Shown here: positions 61,255 through 64,000 of the stretch, in pieces
Layout of the letters: each line of letters opens with the position of its first letter
Position numbering within the stretch: position 1 is the stretch's first letter
Source: Dehalococcoides mccartyi 195
GTDB lineage: Bacteria; Chloroflexota; Dehalococcoidia; Dehalococcoidales; Dehalococcoidaceae
Assembly: GCF_000011905.1 (NCBI RefSeq)
Contig: NC_002936.3
Span: forward strand, 1,364,001 to 1,428,000
Direction: 5' to 3'
DNA length: 64,000 nucleotides
Position numbers and translations under genes: made by a program
The notes under the pieces: generated by a model
Told to the model about the DNA's origin: nothing
The model's input: only the letters and a program-made list of their open reading frames with translations
Database searches by the model: none

Positions 61255-62448
61255 ATGTGGGAACAGATACAATCCAATAGAACCCGTTCCATTATGCTGG
61301 TTATCGGCATGGGGCTTATTCTGGTAGCCCTGGGCTACGCTTTAGGCATGGCCTTTACCGATAACGGGCTGGTGGGACTGGTAATTGCTCTTGTCCTGTG
61401 GGGAATTATGAATCTGGTAGCCCTAACCCAGGGTGACAGTATTCTTCTGGGCATGGCTAATGCCAAGGAAATAAAACCGGCTGACCATCCGCGCCTTTAC
61501 AACGTGGTGGAGGAAATGAAGATTGCCTCCGGGCTGGATACCATGCCCAAGGTTTATATTATTGACGACCCCGCCTTAAACGCCTTTGCCACCGGACGGG
61601 ACAAAAACCATATTTCAGTTGCCATTACTTCCGGACTGCTGCAGAAGCTGAACCGTGATGAACTGCAGGGTGTGATAGGGCATGAAATGGCCCATATCAA
61701 AAACCGGGATGTCTCACTGATGGTGTGGTGCAGTATCCTTTTGGGGACTATAGTTATTTTAGCCCAGTACGGCTCACGGATGTTTATTTTCGGCGGAGGG
61801 TCACGCCGTTCTTCCTCAAACGAAGGGGGCGGCGGCGGGGCTCAGGCTATCTTGATGGTGGCGGCACTGCTGCTTATTATACTGGCACCCTTGTTTGCCC
61901 AGCTGATATATTTTGCCATCTCACGCAAACGCGAATATCTGGCAGATGCGTCATCTGCCCAGTATACCCGTTACCCGGAGGGGCTGGCTTCCGCCCTTGA
62001 AAAGCTGGGGGCTTCTACCGCACAGCTGCGCTCAGCCAACCAGGCTACCGCCCCCATGTATATAATTAACCCCTTCAGAGCCAAAGGCAAAGCCGCCGCT
62101 GACCTGACTTCCACCCATCCCCCCATAAGCGAGCGGATACGGATTCTGCGGTCTATGAACGGGGCTTCCTACCACAACTATGACGAGGCCTTTAAACAGG
62201 TGAAAGGCGGGCATGTTATACCGCCTACCGCTATCAAGCTTGACCACGCCGAGACTATACGGGAGGCTTCGGACGAAGGGCCTTTGGCTACTGAAATCGG
62301 CCGCGCCCGCGAAACCTCAAACGCCCTCTGGAATATGAATAAATACCAGACGGTAGATTGTGACTGCGGGGTCAGGCTGCGTGTCCCACCCGGCTTAAAG
62401 GGGCAGGAGGTCAGTTGCCCGCACTGCGGCAAAACCCACCAGACCTGA
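61255..62448 (+). CDS. M48 (HtpX-like) peptidase with C-terminal zinc ribbon
   Basis: 397 residues. Two N-terminal helices, zinc site HEMAH (GVIGHEMAHIKNRDVSLM), two further helices around a Gly-rich loop, third ligand region KREYLADASSAQ, and STHPPISERI. Beyond the usual HtpX end there is a tail with CDCGVRLRVPPGLKG and CPHCGKTHQT, an added zinc ribbon. Integral membrane protease for protein quality control. Confidence 0.92.
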   Translation: MWEQIQSNRTRSIMLVIGMGLILVALGYALGMAFTDNGLVGLVIALVLWGIMNLVALTQGDSILLGMANAKEIKPADHPRLYNVVEEMKIASGLDTMPKVYIIDDPALNAFATGRDKNHISVAITSGLLQKLNRDELQGVIGHEMAHIKNRDVSLMVWCSILLGTIVILAQYGSRMFIFGGGSRRSSSNEGGGGGAQAILMVAALLLIILAPLFAQLIYFAISRKREYLADASSAQYTRYPEGLASALEKLGASTAQLRSANQATAPMYIINPFRAKGKAAADLTSTHPPISERIRILRSMNGASYHNYDEAFKQVKGGHVIPPTAIKLDHAETIREASDEGPLATEIGRARETSNALWNMNKYQTVDCDCGVRLRVPPGLKGQEVSCPHCGKTHQT

Positions 62449-62474
62449 TATATAAGCTGTTAGACCGAAATATT

Positions 62475-62500
62475 AAAGGGGCGTAAAACCGCCCCTTTTT
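62475..62500 (+). terminator. Terminator of lemA-htpX
   Basis: Stem AAAGGGGC / GCCCCTTT, loop GTAAAACC, then TT; 26 bases past the peptidase stop. Confidence 0.75.
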
Positions 62501-62529
62501 GTTATATCCGCAAAATCCATTTTAAAAAG

Positions 62530-63222
62530 TCAGAGGTTAAACTCTTTCATAATTTCACGTATCTGCCCGCGAAGCTCATCCTGAGGCACTTTCAGCTCGC
62601 TGTTTTTTTCAAGCTGGGCAAGCCTGTCCATCAGCTTTTGCTGTTCGGCCAGCACTACCTTTAAGGCATCCGCTACCGGGTCAGGCAGTTTGCCGTGTTC
62701 CAAATCAATAACCATCTGGCGGGATTCTTCTACTACCCGCCCCGGTATACCCACTACAGTTGCCCCGGCCGGAACGTCTTTAGTCACTACCGAACCCGCC
62801 CCTATTTTTGCCCCTTCGCCCACTGTAATGCCGCCCAGCACTACCGCACCTGTGCCGATAACCACATTGCTGCCGATAGTAGGGTGACGCTTACCCTTGG
62901 ACAAACTGGTGCCGCCTAAGACCACCCCCTGATACATGAGCACGTCATCACCAATTTCAGAGGTTTCACCAATGACTACACCCATTCCATGGTCAATGAA
63001 GAAACGCTGGCCTATTTTTGCCCCCGGATGAATCTCAATGCCGGTGCAGAACCGCCCGCCGTGGGAAAGCCAGCGTGCCCAGAAATGGAGCTTGTGACGC
63101 CAAAGCCAGTTTGCCACCCGGTGAAACCAGAGGGCATGCAAACCCGGATAACAAAAAAGAACCTCTGCCACACTTCGGGCAGCCGGGTCTTTACTGAAAA
63201 CGTTTCTAATATCTTTTATCAT
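62530..63222 (-). CDS. cysE: Serine O-acetyltransferase
   Basis: 230 residues. Left-handed beta-helix hexapeptide repeats with [40 protein letters not shown] and [20 protein letters not shown]. Short N-terminal domain as in EpsC-type enzymes. First step of cysteine synthesis. C-terminal coiled coil ([18 protein letters not shown]) is an addition. Confidence 0.93.
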   Translation of the reverse strand: MIKDIRNVFSKDPAARSVAEVLFCYPGLHALWFHRVANWLWRHKLHFWARWLSHGGRFCTGIEIHPGAKIGQRFFIDHGMGVVIGETSEIGDDVLMYQGVVLGGTSLSKGKRHPTIGSNVVIGTGAVVLGGITVGEGAKIGAGSVVTKDVPAGATVVGIPGRVVEESRQMVIDLEHGKLPDPVADALKVVLAEQQKLMDRLAQLEKNSELKVPQDELRGQIREIMKEFNL

Positions 63223-63249
63223 TTAAGCACCCATTATAGCACCCATTGG

Positions 63250-63594
63250 CTATTCCGGAATATCCGGCGGGGCGGAAAGTTCTTTATCCAGCCAGTCCAG
63301 ATATTCCGGGCTGCCCCCGGCTACCGGCAGTGCCAATATTTCGGGGTTTTCGTAACTGTGAACTTCCTTTACTACCTCTATAAGCGAATCCAGCAGGGAC
63401 TGGCGGGTTTTAACAATCAGCAGGCTTTCGGCTGATTCCTCTATCTTCCCCTGCCACCAATACTGCGAGTTTACCCGCGGAACAATGCTGACACAGGCCG
63501 CTTTGCGCTGGCTAAGCAGCACCTTTGAGATAAGGGCGGCTTCCTCCGCATCTTTGGCGGTTATGAAGACTACCAGAAATGAATTTGCCTTCAC
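63250..63594 (-). CDS. cutA: CutA1 divalent cation tolerance family protein
   Basis: 114 residues: VVFITAKDAEEAALISKVLL, CVSIVPRVNSQYWWQGKIEE, LLIVKTRQ, VHSYENPEILALPVAGGSPE. The Tyr-Trp-Trp and EI(L)ALP motifs are typical of trimeric CutA. Starts four bases after the nadA stop. Confidence 0.92.
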   Translation of the reverse strand: MKANSFLVVFITAKDAEEAALISKVLLSQRKAACVSIVPRVNSQYWWQGKIEESAESLLIVKTRQSLLDSLIEVVKEVHSYENPEILALPVAGGSPEYLDWLDKELSAPPDIPE

Positions 63595-63598
63595 CCTT

Positions 63599-64000
63599 TT
63601 AAGTCACCTTCAGCATTCGTTCTACCGCACCCACTGCCTTACGCCGGATTTCCTCCGGCACACTTACTACTGTCTGCATATTTTCCAGACTGGCAAGCAG
63701 CTTGGGCAGGGTGGTCATTTTCATATTGGCACATACAGCCTGTTCGGATACCGGTATAAAGAGCTTGTTTGGGTTTTCCTTTCGCAGGCGGTAGAGCATA
63801 CCTATTTCAGTGCCTACAATAAGCTCTTTAACATCTGCCCGGGCGGCATAAGTTACCATCTGCCCGGTAGATAAAACCCCGTCTGCCAAGGCGGTTACCT
63901 CAGGCCGGCTTTCGGGGTGGACTACCACTTTGGCTTTGGGGTAGTGCTTTTTTAAGTTTAGAATATCTTCAGGTTTTATACGGGCATGGCAGGGGCAATA
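63599..64000 (-). CDS. nadA: Quinolinate synthase NadA, C-terminal part
   Basis: 134 codons are visible; the gene enters from the right edge. CPCHARIKPEDI, VVVHPESRPEV, the AARADVKELIVGTEIG-type segment, and VCANMKMTTLPKLLASLENM with one cluster cysteine. Makes quinolinate for NAD with a 4Fe-4S cluster. Cotranscribed with cutA. Confidence 0.93.
   Translation of the reverse strand, partial: YCPCHARIKPEDILNLKKHYPKAKVVVHPESRPEVTALADGVLSTGQMVTYAARADVKELIVGTEIGMLYRLRKENPNKLFIPVSEQAVCANMKMTTLPKLLASLENMQTVVSVPEEIRRKAVGAVERMLKVT

Overview
The window looks like a piece of a Dehalococcoides mccartyi chromosome (phylum Chloroflexota, an obligate organohalide respirer). The evidence is seven reductive dehalogenase operons (rdhA-rdhB), each with a twin-arginine leader and two Fe-S motifs in RdhA. 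They are interleaved with MarR regulators, two-component systems and a CbiZ-type corrinoid salvage enzyme, and followed by a compact core region with a hydrogenase-like membrane complex. The strain and the RdhA substrates cannot be read from the sequence; none of the seven was recognised as a biochemically characterised enzyme.

Layout. (1) 1-6937 is an accessory, defence-like stretch: a DUF2779/Cas4-like nuclease cut by the left edge, an AAA+ ATPase operon with two membrane proteins, twin 20-bp operators, a NucS-like nuclease-fold protein, a WYL regulator, a frameshifted small gene and an MNT-HEPN toxin-antitoxin pair. (2) 7100-29900 holds six rdhAB operons, all on the minus strand, with divergent plus-strand regulators: MarR for rdhA1 and rdhA4, a PAS kinase with NarL/LuxR regulator for rdhA3, and a PAS kinase with OmpR regulator for rdhA5. 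A block with a MarR and two orphan response regulators has no rdhA in front of it. (3) 30000-34200 is core: pheA, a candidate structured ncRNA, a SAM hydroxide adenosyltransferase, secG, gatB and tRNA-Ala. (4) 34183-43953 is a 9.76-kb mobile element inserted in the 3' end of tRNA-Ala(CGC) by a large serine integrase. It carries a seventh rdhAB operon, a lipoprotein, cbiZ and a sensor kinase/regulator pair. (5) 44000-64000 is mostly core: two unknown or immunity-like genes, a MerR-ferredoxin cluster, small membrane proteins, an Ehr (energy-converting hydrogenase-related) complex, mgsA, fmdB-like, mscS-like, tetR, peroxiredoxin, tRNA-Arg, lemA, an M48 peptidase, cysE, cutA and nadA (cut by the right edge).

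How it works together. Each RdhA is exported by the Tat pathway and anchored by its RdhB. Transcription appears to be controlled locally by the divergent regulator through palindromes in the shared intergenic region. Two cassettes (rdhA3 and rdhA7) share the same architecture: divergent PAS/HisKA_3 kinase and LuxR regulator, then rdhA, rdhB and a small Cys-rich lipoprotein. The second copy sits on the integrase element, whose attP can be rebuilt from its two ends as an 18-bp inverted repeat around the tRNA core. That element would carry enzyme, anchor, cofactor salvage and sensor in one mobile package.

Three genes look disrupted in this assembly: a small gene at 5614 (one T short), the rdhA3 sensor kinase (one A short in an A7 run), and the NuoL/HyfB-like Ehr subunit (an in-frame TAG before its last transmembrane helix).
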